The position numbers and the translations under genes were made by a program. Below, piece by piece: positions 1-11,000 of a stretch of DNA of 64,000 nt (position 1 is the first letter of the stretch; every line of letters starts with the position of its first letter). The stretch is from contig CANJKZ010000922.1 in assembly GCA_947471745.1 (NCBI GenBank), forward strand, positions 1,110,501 to 1,174,500, in the 5' to 3' direction. This DNA comes from Closterium sp. Naga37s-1 (lineage: Eukaryota > Streptophyta > Zygnematophyceae > Desmidiales > Closteriaceae). The notes under the pieces are model-generated. The model was not told where the DNA came from, did not search any database, and worked only from the letters and a program-made list of their open reading frames with translations.

Positions 1-680
1 GAGAGCATTGCTGAGAGCATGGCTGAGAGCATGGCTGAGAGCATGGCTGGGAGCATGGCTGAGAGCATGGTCGGGTGCATGGCCGAGAGCATGGCTGAGA
101 GCTTGGCTGGGAGCATGGATGAGTGCATATCTGAGTGCATGGCTGAGAGCATGGCTGAGAGCATGGCTGGGAGCATGGCTGAGAGCATGGCTGAGAGCAT
201 GGCTGAGAGCATGGCTGAGAGCATGGCTGAGAGCATGGCTCAGAGCATGGCTAGGAGAATGGCTGGGAGCATGGCTGAGAGCATGGCTGAGAGCATGGCT
301 GAGAGCATGGCTGAGAGCATGGCTGGGAGCATGGCTGAGAGCATGGTTGAGAGCACGGCTGGGAGCATGGCTGAGAGCATGGCTGGGAGCATGGCTGAGA
401 GCATGGCTGAGAGCATGGCTGGGAGCATGGCTGAGAGCATGGCTGAGAGCTTGGCTGGGAGCATGGCTGAGAGGATGGTTGAGAGCATGGCTGAGAGCAT
501 GGCTGAGAGCATGGCTGAGAGCATGGTTGAGAGCATGGCTGAGAGCATGGATGAGTGCATGGCTGAGTGCATGGCTGGGTGCATGGCTGAGAGCATGGCT
601 GAGAGCATGGATGAGTGCATGGCTGAGTGCATGGCTGGGTGCATGGCTGAGAGCATGGCCGAGAAAATGTGCATCACCTG
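1..680 (+). repeat. 12-bp minisatellite array (GAGAGCATGGCT)
   Basis: About 56 head-to-tail copies of a 12-bp unit, GAGAGCATGGCT, with scattered substitutions and variants such as GAGTGCATGGCT. Because 12 is a multiple of three, every frame stays open and gives spurious repeat proteins; I do not call these genes. The array runs in from the left edge, so its true length is unknown. The same motif reappears in opposite orientation at 3655-3856. Confidence 0.95.
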
Positions 681-714
681 ATAGCAAGAGAGCACAGCTG
701 AGAGCATGTGAAGA

Positions 715-754
715 TACCTGAAAGCATGAGAGCCAGCAGTGCAGCAAGCACGAG
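715..754 (+). repeat. Left arm of an imperfect inverted repeat
   Basis: The 40 bases starting TACCTGAAAGCATGAGAGC match, in reverse complement, the sequence at 3639-3678 with a few substitutions and one small indel. The arm sits just inside the first minisatellite array. Together the arms and arrays look like the termini of one element of about 3.9 kb. This is seen directly; the transposon reading is inference. Confidence 0.7.
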
Positions 755-757
755 GCG

Positions 758-892
758 AGAGGGTCGCGTCACAGCCACGCCGCTCTGCGAATGCGCAATG
801 ATCGTCCCTCTTTCAACTTTTGAGACGTCTCGAGAGGGTCGCGTCACAGGCACGCTCCGCGAACGCGCCATGATCGTGCCTCTTTCAAATCG
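758..892 (+). repeat. Tandem duplication of about 60 bp
   Basis: Two adjacent related copies, both beginning GAGAGGGTCGCGTCACAG and ending around CCTCTTTCAA, start about 74 bp apart (758 and 832). They lie just inside the left inverted-repeat arm, where foldback-type elements often carry subterminal repeats. Confidence 0.7.
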
Positions 893-3638
893 GGCAAGAC
901 TGAGAAATATGCTAGTTGTATTGATGCGGAAATTTCAGACAGCAGCAGCAGCAACAGCGGTAGAGTAGTAAACTCAGGTGCAAGTGCAAGCAAGTTTAAG
1001 CAGGTAATGATATCGCTAGGAAATATAATATTTTGGGAGTAGCTTCAGATTCAGCGACTCAACGAATCAGCAATGGGAGTTAAAAAAGCCGTGAAAGTGG
1101 ATACCTCCCAAGGTTAGGGTTAGGTATCCGAAGTAAGGGAACCATGGACGAGTAGTGCAGTGCAGACGGAACAGCACAGTCTTCTCGAGGGAAACTGAAT
1201 CCGGCAGTTGCAATGACATGTTGGGGTTGACGGGCTACAAGCGTGGATCTCAAGAAACCCATTTCACGTAGCGACGATGACGATGACGGTAACGATCTCT
1301 CTGTTGCCGCCCGTTTTTTTGGCGCTAGAAACAGAAGGGTCGAACTGAAGGAATATGTTAGAGAGCGTAGCGATAACGAGAGAGTTTCTGCTATGAGAAT
1401 GATGTTGCGTCAGCAACTTGGTAGAGTTTCGGTAGAGTTTGCCTCTAAGGACTTAGTGAGGATTGAAGTAGCATTTGGGCCAAGTAGAATTGCAATATCA
1501 ATTATGAATACAAAAGCAAACACACAACTAGATATAGGCTACGGGAAGGTTTCACAAAGTTGGCGTGGCACTGCGCAGTAACCCAACCCCACGAAAGTGG
1601 TGTGTGGGTGAGCGAACGCGCCTCGTCAACTTCCCAACCCAACTCAGCAGGGAAGTCAATGCCGAGCTCGCCAATTCTCCCAGCACAACTAGAAATGGCG
1701 AGACTCACAGAGAATCACCCACAACCACCAAGACCACCCAAGAAGCATGCCCACGATTTCCCTAGACTAACACCACCCCAGCAATGACTGTTTAGTGCTG
1801 CCGTTGTCACATCGCGTCACTACGCAACCATCGCCAAATCATAGGGTCGGTGCTGGATTGCTCATCTTGGTCTTTCATAGTCGATCTGCCAAGTCAAACG
1901 GTCGTCGAGGGCCCTTGCTGTCGTAGGGCCCTCTAACACGAATTAAGACTGGTGTAGGCAGAAACTGGAACTGGCTTCAAGCAGAAACACCCGCCATGCA
2001 GCAGTTCAACCTGTCAGGACTAGGGGGTATCACGTGAAGGTGACGTATGACGTGGTTCAGGTAATACTGTACAGTACTACGTATGGCTCAGCTACACCGT
2101 CTCTCTCACGGTTTCGACGACCCAACAGACAAACGAGTTTCGTGATGTCAGAGATGTTTGTACAGCGGATGCTGCTACATTTAGAACACAAGAACGCTGT
2201 CATGCGTACAGTCGCCGTCAAACAAGTCCTTTTCCTAGAGCCAAGGCAACCGTTGGAAGGATGTGGAGGAAACCGTCCCGCTTGACTATTTTTGACGGAC
2301 AAAGAAACCAGTCGGGTCGGGAAACGTCGATGCGCGAAGTTATGCCAAAATTTCTGTATCTGACAATCCCCAACCAGGTATCGGCACCCACTCTCGCATT
2401 GGCCAAGCAAGCAGACCAGCCCGCATGCTTCGCTGGTTCAATGCAACCCTTCGATACAGAAGTCCCGAGACACCGTGACGGTCGATTTTCTGACGAATTC
2501 TCGTTGCAGCTCGATTGCCGCGTCGCCACGCCATATCTGAGATATTTTCAAAATGGCTCCACCCACACACCACCCGCCCACACCACCCTTCTTCCAGGCT
2601 TCCTGTGCCTACCCGTCCGCCAAATCACATCGTTCCTTCCACTGGTGAGCGTCTCATCCCAATTCGTTAATTTCTCCAAACCCTACTCAAACGTTCTATA
2701 ACGCAAAATAATCGGTCACCAAACCGCATTATTCTGGACACCCCCTTACTAATCCCACTCCCTCGTCATAAAATCAATAACTCACTCCATCTGCTCTGTC
2801 AGTTACACAAGCAGTTTCTTTCACACGATTTTTCACTCCTTGCTGTCGCCTGTTGGGACCGACCTAGGCAGAGCTGTTTTATCATGACAAGCCGGGAGAG
2901 TGTGTACGGAACGGAGACTGTACATATACTGTGGCATTATTGTCTTGTAGTAAGAAATGTAGCATTTCGCCAGCAATGTCACCGGGTCGGGGATGTTGTT
3001 TGTGCGTCTCAGTACGCATGCTGGAGCCCATGGCCTTGCCTGTGGATTCACCAATCCGAAACCCAAACGCAAACCCATGCAAGAAAGTTATTATCAGCCA
3101 CGTGTCATCCCAGACGATGACTGGGTCAAAGTCACCCCCTTCAATTCATAAATCCCTCGCTGACGACATTCGTTGTGCAAATGCCAGCATCGCAGACAAT
3201 CAGGTCTTCTTGAAATCGAACCGGACTGGTCGGCTGGTTCCACTGCCTCGGCTTTGCAGCCTTGGTTCTGTTTACGCCGGGAGAAGCCATCAAGCAACAC
3301 AGAGAAAGTCATGACTCCCATGAACTTGATGCTGATAGATAATTTTTGCGGACTATGTCCTCTTTGTCATGCGTTCCTTCATCAACCAGCCGGCTACTGC
3401 ACTCATGTCCTAGCTGCAGTATCTTGGCTCAGACAATCGCGACACCCTTCGGGAGCACTTTCTGCTTGGGTGTTCTGCTTCATTCAATAAAGAAAACTCT
3501 GGTTTCTAGAGGATTTGTCTTTCCCCAGAGAGATTTCTACCCTCTTACCTGCCAAACAGACTGTTTACTTCCCGCTGACGCCATTCCCGTTGCCGCGGCG
3601 CTTCGAGGAGACATCAAGGCATGGCACGACGCTTGAGT
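893..3638. other. Inner region between the inverted repeats, no gene recognised
   Basis: Mixed-composition sequence with only short open frames on both strands. The longest (1243-1581 +, 2261-2701 +, 2057-2410 -) show no motif I recognise, and the first lacks an ATG at its left end. No transposase motif, LTR or RNA gene is visible. It may be the core of a non-autonomous element or unrelated intergenic DNA. Confidence 0.4.
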
Positions 3639-3678
3639 CTCCTGCTCGCTGCACTGGCTGCTCTCATGCTCTCAGGTA
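3639..3678 (-). repeat. Right arm of the imperfect inverted repeat
   Basis: Reverse-complement partner of 715-754. It runs directly into the second minisatellite array, mirroring the left side. Confidence 0.7.
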
Positions 3679-3856
3679 TGCTCTCATGCTCTCAGATATG
3701 CTTTCATGCTCTCAGGTATGCTCTCCTGCTCTCAGGTATGCTCTCAGGTATGCTCTCACGTATGCTCTCAGGTATGCTCTCAGGTGTGCTCTCATGCCCT
3801 CAGGTATGCTCTCGTGCTATCAGATCTGCTCTCATCCTCTCAGGTGTGCGCTTTCA
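3655..3856 (-). repeat. Minisatellite, inverted relative to 1-680
   Basis: Repeated ATGCTCTCAGGT-like units, with longer variants containing CTCATGCTCTCAG. Their reverse complement, ACCTGAGAGCAT, belongs to the same motif family as the array at 1-680. The copies are fewer and more varied than on the left. Confidence 0.85.
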
Positions 3857-4279
3857 GTCTCGGACATGCCATGTTCAATTGGCTGAAGTGTAAAGAGCGA
3901 CAAACTATCACGGGACTGACAAGCATGAAGCTTCTCCTACTCCAACAATCTTAATCTCCTCGTGTGACACCTTGTTGGTCACTGCCATTTGCAACCTCAG
4001 CTCAGAGGCTTTCACCTCAACATTCCCGTTCCCCCTTCTCTTTCTTTCCACCTTCTCCCTTTTCCCCTCCCCCCTTTCCCTCCCCTTGGCCTCTTTCGTG
4101 CAGCTTGTGCATTTAAAGTTCCCCCACTTGAGCCTTCCGTTCCTTCCCCCTCATCCCATCCTCTTTCCTCTCGTTCCTGCCCTCCTCCCCACTCCCCCTT
4201 TCTCCCACCCATCCGCTCTCAGCCTCTGCGCCCATTGCATTCTTTCCTCCCACACCTCTTCCCCACCCCACCCCCCCCC
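3857..4279. other. Pyrimidine-rich non-coding stretch
   Basis: After a short mixed segment the + strand becomes strongly C/T-rich, as in many introns of this region. No exon is recognised here. Confidence 0.5.
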
Positions 4280-4512
4280 CTGCTGCTGTTCGTCTGCCAG
4301 ATGCGAGCAAGGCTGCTGACCGTAAGTCAGCCGCCTGCAGTTACCCCTACTAGGGCCTGAACCGCTCACATTCCTCCCCGCTCCCTCCCACCCATCCCCC
4401 GCTCTCAGCCTGTGCGCCCAGGGCTGCTGCTGTTCGTCTGCCAGATGCGAGCAAGGCTGCCGACCGTAAGTCAGCAGCCCGTACTTACCCCTACTAGGGC
4501 CTGAACCGCAAC
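4280..4512 (+). repeat. 144-bp tandem duplication carrying a possible terminal coding exon
   Basis: Two copies 144 bp apart (starting near 4281 and 4425) encode almost the same C-terminal peptide, AAVRLPDASKAADRKSAA followed by about five residues ending in YPY and a stop. Stops are at 4351-4353 and 4495-4497. One difference, GCT to GCC, is silent, and the stop is kept. This fits a duplicated last exon of an upstream gene, but GTAAGT inside the peptide could equally be a splice donor. I do not recognise the protein. Confidence 0.4.
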
Positions 4513-4639
4513 ACTTAGGGCCTGCTGAAACGCACTATTGCCCGTCCCTTTGCCTTCAAACCCTGATGGGAGCGATGCTTGACACCTGTTGCGCTCTTTT
4601 TATTAAACCTGTCAACTCGCAATACCCTTCTCCCCCTTC

Positions 4640-4915
4640 TCAGCCTGTTCCACTCCTCACTCCGTTTCCTCTCCTCGCCCCGTTTTCCTCTCCTCTTCCG
4701 CGTTTCCTCTCCTCGCCCCGTTTTGCTCTCCTCGCCCCGTTTTCCACTCCTCGCCCCGTTTTCCTCTCCTCTCCCCGTTTTCCTCTCCTCGCCCCGTTTT
4801 CCTCTCGCCCCGTTTTCCTCTCCTCTCCCCGTTTTCCACTCCTCGCCCCGTTTTCCTCTCCTCTCCCCGTCTTCCTCTCCTCGCCCCGTTTTCCTCTCCT
4901 CTCTGCCTCCTCTCT
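4640..4915 (+). repeat. Pyrimidine-rich minisatellite (CTCCTCGCCCCGTTTTC)
   Basis: About 13 imperfect copies of a 16-21 bp C/T-rich unit directly upstream of the first EGF exon. It probably lies in the intron and extends its polypyrimidine tract. Open frames across it are low-complexity artefacts. Confidence 0.85.
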
Positions 4916-4950
4916 CCCTTGCTGGTCCCTGCGAATAACATGTGGAACAG

Positions 4951-5061
4951 ACTCTTGTGTGCAGAGGAAGTGTGGCGCCAATGCGATTTGCGTGAAGGAG
5001 AGGGGCGACGCCAAATGCATCTGCAACGCTGGATTCTCCATGACCCCCACCGGCTGTGTTG
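4951..5061 (+). CDS. EGF-like exon 1
   Basis: 111 bp, phase 1-1, acceptor AACAG and donor G|GTGCTG. The module reads G|AC TCT TGT, so it starts D-S-C. It has six cysteines and the core KCICNAGFSMTPTGC. It is slightly shorter than the later modules, and its donor is weak. It is the first recognisable exon; upstream exons were not found. Confidence 0.75.
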
Positions 5062-8000
5062 GTGCTGGTGTGTGCTGCTTGCTAGAATGGTGGTGGTCGA
5101 GTGCTGCTGTGGTGTTTGGAGATAGTAATACCTGTAGTTTGAGTTGGGGTGACGGGGGGTTATTTGTCCCTCGGTGTTATTTGCGGACATTACTGCAATG
5201 GCTTGTCCGTGGAATGTTGAGGTGTCTCAAAAGTTATTTGTCCCTCGGTGTAATTCGCGCACGTTAGAATGAGTCTTGCATGAATCGAATGCATTCCTTG
5301 ATTGTGCCAGAAGCCCTGTTTTGACGAACCGGGTGTCAGGAGTCTTGTCAGGTGGCAGGAGCCCTGTCAGGTGGAAGGAGTCCTGTCAGGTGGAAGGAGT
5401 CCTGTCAGGTGGAAGGAGTCCTGTCAGGTGGAAGGAGCCCTGTCAGGTGGAAGGAGCCCTGTCAGGTGGAAGGAGTCCTGTCAGGTGGAAGGAGCCCTGT
5501 CAGGTGGCGGAAGCGCTTACAGCTTCATCTGCTGTTTTTTTTAGCCTGTCATGTGTAAAGTAATTTCTTTCATTCGTTGCTCTTAATCTCCCCTCACTCG
5601 CCCACCTCCCTCCCCTCTGCTCCCATTCCCCAGACATATGCGCGCTCAAGGCGTGTGGCGTCAACGGCAAGTGCATCAAGGACAGAGCTGGAGTGGCGTC
5701 CTGTGTCTGCCAGCCTGGCTTTGTGCTGCAGGCTGACAAGACTACATGCACTGGTGCGTATGTGCTGATGTGTGCTTGCAAGAAGGTGACATGCACTGGT
5801 AGATGCTGCCCTGTGCTTTGCTTTGTACATGCTGCGTGCTGCTGTATGCTGCTGCGTGCTTTGCCTTGTGTACATGATTCGTGATAAGAAGGCATGCACT
5901 GGTAGGTGATGGCATGCGTCCACAGAAGGGCATGCGCTGGTTCGTACGTGCTGCTGCATGCGTACAAGAAGACAGCAAAATACTCTCCCGCGCACTATTT
6001 CAGCAGCATGTGTCAGTGCCACACATCCCATGCCCTTCACACTTTGTGTTCCTTCACACTTTCTTAGCAGACACATGTGTGCTGCAGAGGTGTGGGAGTA
6101 ACGCCAAGTGCGTGAAGAGCGCTGCAGGAGTGGCGTCCTGTGTGTGTGACACTGGCTTCGTGCTGCAGCCTGATGGCATCACATGTACTGGTATGTGCTG
6201 TGCCTTGGACGATGGTATGTGTTCTGCCATGTGCCCCATGTGCCACAGTGGGATGAACGTAGAAAGTCCCATGCACCTGTAACGCCTGTCATGCACCTGA
6301 AACAGATTAGATGGAAGAGTCACGCCTGCCATGTACTGTGCTTGACTGATGCACCATTCCCAACTCTTGGCAGCTTAATTGACCCCCCCGCCCACACCTC
6401 CCTCTGCTCCCCTTTCTCTCCTCCCGTCTCTCGCCTCTTGCCCTTCCCCCTCGCTCGCCCCAGACACATGCTCTCTCAAGGCGTGTGGAGGCAACGCCAC
6501 ATGCACCAAGGACAGCGCTGGAGTGGCGTCCTGTGTTTGTAACTCTGGATTTGTGCTGCAGGCGGATGGCACCACATGCACTGGTATGTGTGTGGTACTG
6601 TGTGCGTGTGCATGTTTCTGCTGCAACGTGTGCGATCTATGAGAATGGCATGCGCTGCTGAGATCTTTAGGGATCACTTGTAAGGGATTAATTCCACTGT
6701 TTACATAATACATTTCCTCACTCTGTCTCTCCCCCTCGCAGACACATGTGCGTTCAAGGCCTGTAGTAGTGGGAACGGCCGGTGCATCAAGGACGCCACT
6801 ACTGGAGCGGCGTCCTGTGTGTGTGACACTGGCTTTGCGTTGCTGGCGGATGGCAGGACGTGCGCAGGTGCGTGATGTGCGCTTATGCTTGTGCTTATGA
6901 TTGCGTTTAGACCTGCATGTGTATATTTGGGCTTTGGATTGACCTGCATGTGCATGCTGTGCTGATGGCGTGTGCATGATCACTGACAAATCAGAAATGA
7001 GTTGTTGTTTTCATTTACGCTCTTCTCTTCCTCCTTTCTCCCCTCCCAGACACATGCACAATCAAGGCATGTAGAGGGAACGGGCAGTGCGTCAAGAACA
7101 GCACTACTGGAGTGGCATCCTGTGTGTGTGACACTGGTTTTGAGCTGGAGGCGGATGGCAGGACGTGCGCTGGTGCGTGCTGGGCTCAGCATGTTTACGC
7201 TTGTGCTAGTATGCGCCTCGGCTTGTGTGTGCTACTTTGTGCTTGCGCTAGTCTGCGCTGTGCTAATGGCATGTGCATGATTGCTGACAAATCAGAAACG
7301 AGTTCAGCTGTTTACATGTTCTCGTCCCACTCCCTCTCTCATCGCAGATACATGTACACTCAAAGGCTGTGGGAGCAATGGCACGTGCATCAAGAACAGC
7401 GCTACTGGAGTGGCCTCCTGTGTGTGTGACACTGGCTTCGTGCTGCAGGCGGATGGCAGGACGTGCACTGGTAGGTGCTGCTGTGCTATGTGACAGCCTA
7501 TGGCTGCTGTATGCATTCTATGCCTGCTCATGGATGGGTGCTTCTAAGCGCTGCAGCCTGATGGCAGGACGTGCACCAGTAGGTGCTGTGCTTTGTGACT
7601 CCCTTAAGGCTGCTGTATTCTGAGGGATGGGTGCTTATAAGTTCTGTGTTCGCCTCGCGAGTCGCCATGTTCTGCTTGCAATAGCTCATGTGTCTGACTT
7701 GTTCGTTTCGTTCCTCTCCCTCCCTCCATCCCTCCTCCATCCCTCCTGTTATAGTCACAATAGGCTTGAATGTGCCTAAAACGAAAGATAGAGAGCACAG
7801 ACGGATTTCTGCACAGCGGCTTCAAACGTTGATAGCGTTCTGCTCACAGCTGCAAATGACTTGATTCAAATTGGATCTGGAGCGTCTTCACGTCGTCTAC
7901 AATTAGCAATTTAGATTGCACGATTTGATAAAGAATTGACGACACAGCGTCGGTTTGAACGAACGGTACTATGGCAGCCACTATAGTCTTAGAACACAAG

Positions 8001-11000
8001 ATAGGAAGAGTTACGAGTTGGGAATGACTCCCAGCTCCTACAAACCCCAAGAGCCGAGGTACAGTGATGTGGAACAGTGCCACACTGTCCCCAACCACGA
8101 AAGGTCTCGAAACTACCCTTCACTAGGGCCTACACCAAGTGAAATGTTACACTACACAAAGTAATGTAACTATCTTCAATATCTTGAGGTGTACCCTTTT
8201 GGCAAGCTTCGAAATCACTTGAGGCTTGACACCAAGGCTCGGGCTCTTCATCACAAACTCATCCTTGAGTTCTTGATGGGTCTGCTGCACACACCTGCGA
8301 CACGCCGAACGTTCGACACAGGACAAAATAGAAACCGCGCACGACAAAATAGAAACCGCGCGCGAGACACAAACGACCGCGTAACACGCGTCTAGCGATA
8401 ACTCGCTATTGACTCGACACACACACTCGACATCATGACTCAACATTCACACACAATTATAAGCATGAAATATATATTATCCCATGCCCTCATACCATTC
8501 CATACACACACACATTCACGCACACGGACAACAAGCCGAGTGCAAACCGTAGGGTTGCACCAACAAACTCCCCCTCGGATTGTTGGCCTTAGGATATGTT
8601 GCTCTCTCAGTTCAGAGCCATCCCAGCCAGCTTGCAACACTTCCAATGCTGCTGCTCCACCAGCCTCTTGGTCATCATGTCAGCCGGCTGCCCCGTGGTC
8701 TTCACGTAGCGCAACTCAACTTCACCCGCGGTTACCATGCTCCTCGTCCAATGCCACTTCACCCTCATGTGCTTCGTGAGTCCATGCAACACAGGGTTCT
8801 TAGCAAGAGCAATGGCACCTTGGCTGTCACAGTACAGTGGGGTAGGTCCTTGCTGCTCCTCCCCCAATTCAGCCAACAAACGCCGCTGCCACACAATCTC
8901 CCGTACGGCACGGAAGAGTGCCATGTACTCGGACTCCACCGAGCTCAAAGCTTGGTCAACCTGCTTCTTGCTCTCCCAAGCAGTTGGGCCTCCACCAACA
9001 CAGCATATGAAGCCTCCCACACTTGTCATGTCCTCTGGTTCTGATGCATATGAAGCATCCGAGTAGGCGGTGAGGAACAAACGCCCGGGTTCAACACCAT
9101 CCGCGCCCTTTTGGCGCCTTTGTGCCGCCGCCGAGTATTGCAGCCCAACGGTCGGTGTTTGGCCAAGATACTTGGCCACCCTCATTCCAGCTGCTACCTG
9201 CTCCTCATTAGGGCATTGCACAACCCTAGCCAGCTGCCCGGTAGCAAACGCGACGTCCGGTCGGGTGTTTACCGCCGCATACATGAGGCTGCCCACCAAC
9301 GAGTGAAATCGGCGCCTCTCCTCTTCACCAACGCTCTCCTCCTCTGGTCCCTTCACACACTTGAACCCAGAGGGAAAGGGTGTAGCCACATGGCCTTCAC
9401 TCTGCCCAAAGTTGGCAGCCAATGCCTCCAGGTACTTTCGTTGATGCACCCGCATGCACCGCTTCTCCACATCTCGTTCGATGTGGAGCCCAAGGTAGAA
9501 GCTCACGTCACCAAGGGCCTTGCACTTGAACTTGTCTTGAAGCTTCAGCATCACCTCCTTCACAAGGTCAGAAGAGGGTGAGAAAATGAGGATGTCATCC
9601 ACATAAACCACCATGAAACTCCTCTGCTCCCCCTCGCCAAGCATGAACAAGGAGTGATCGGCCGTTGAGGGAGTGAAGCCGATCCCCTCCAACACTTCGC
9701 GCAGCTTCATGTACCATTGCCTAGGGGCCTGCTTCAGCCCATAGAGGGCCTTCTTCAGCTTCCACACTCTGCCACTACCATCATCAAACCCCTCTGGCTG
9801 CGCCATAAAAATCTCCTCCTCAAGGATGCCGTTAAGGAATGCCGTTACGATGTCCATTTGCTTTACTACCCATCCTTTGATGGCGGCTCCCGCGAATAGG
9901 GTTCGCAGCGTCGTCGGCTTCACCACAGGGGCAAACAGCTCCTTGAAGTCCACCTTCTCCTTCTGCTGGTACCCCTTGGCTACAAGCCTAGACTTGTAGC
10001 GCTCGATCTTGCCGTCGGCATCCGACTTGATTTTGAAGAGCCACTTGGACGTTATCGCCGTACGCCCCTCCGGTAGCTCCACCAATTCAAACGTGTCATT
10101 CTCCTCGATGCTCTTCAGCTCACTCTCCATGGCCTTCTTCCACTCCTCAGCATCACTACTCTCCAAAGCCTCCTTGAGAGTTGCTGGTTCTCCCGGCATC
10201 TCCACCGGAGAGAAGAACGCGAAGGCACACTCCTCGTAGTCACTCTCCTCGTCGTCTCCGACCATCATTGCCGCTCCGGCCAGGGCTGTCTTGCCCTGCT
10301 TTCCCGGCGCATCATAGGTCAGCCTATTAGGGGGTTGAACTCTCCTCTTCCCCCTTCCTTCCTCCTCAGCTGCAGGGACATGAAGGCCTTGGCGTTGCTG
10401 CGGTGTGGCTCGAATCCGTGGAGCACTCGTAGTACGGGAAGGGAGTGACGGTGCACGCTCGCTCACTTGCTGCACCTCCTCCTCTTCTTCCTCTGCATCA
10501 TTGGCCTCCTCTCCCCCATTCACAAGGGAGGATTGCCTTGTGGTTGTGCTGCCGCTGCTCAGCTCCAAAGGCAGCTCCACATGCTCCAAACCGGAACTCT
10601 TCACCTCCCCAAACCGCACGCCTATCTTCGCCTCATTCTCCGCCTTCCAATCCTTGTACATGAAGTTCTCCACGAACTTGCAGTCCCTGCTCACCAAGAA
10701 CTTCTTGGTGAATGGGTCCCAAAGAAGCCATCCCTTGCTGTTTTGAGCCATGCCCAAGTGCACGGCCCACACCGCCTTGGCACCAAGCTTGTTGTGCCGA
10801 AGATGCTTAGGCACGAGCGCCATGCACATGCACCCGAACACCCGAAGCATATCCACCTTTGGCTTCCTTCCTAGCCACTCCACATAGGGCACCCATTTGT
10901 CTGCTCCCACATGAGTCAAGGCTCTGTTCTTGGCCACACACGTGCTCCGCACCGCATCAGGCCAGAAATAGTCGGGTAGCCCGGCTTCAATGAGCAACCC

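Noticed and set aside
1..680. CRISPR-like array
   Set aside because: Units are contiguous 12-mers without spacers, in a eukaryotic context.
8..721. Long open frames with Ala-Trp-Leu-Arg and Met-Ala-Glu-Ser repeats
   Set aside because: They follow only from a 12-bp tandem repeat that keeps all frames open on both strands; no other coding sign.
1243..1581. Open frame with an acidic Asp run inside the possible foldback element
   Set aside because: It begins with GTG, has no recognised motif, and no splice context was found. I leave it as unassigned.
8323..8362. GACAAAATAGAAACCGCGC direct repeat in family 1 LTRs as a target duplication
   Set aside because: Present in all family 1 LTRs seen, so it is an internal LTR feature.
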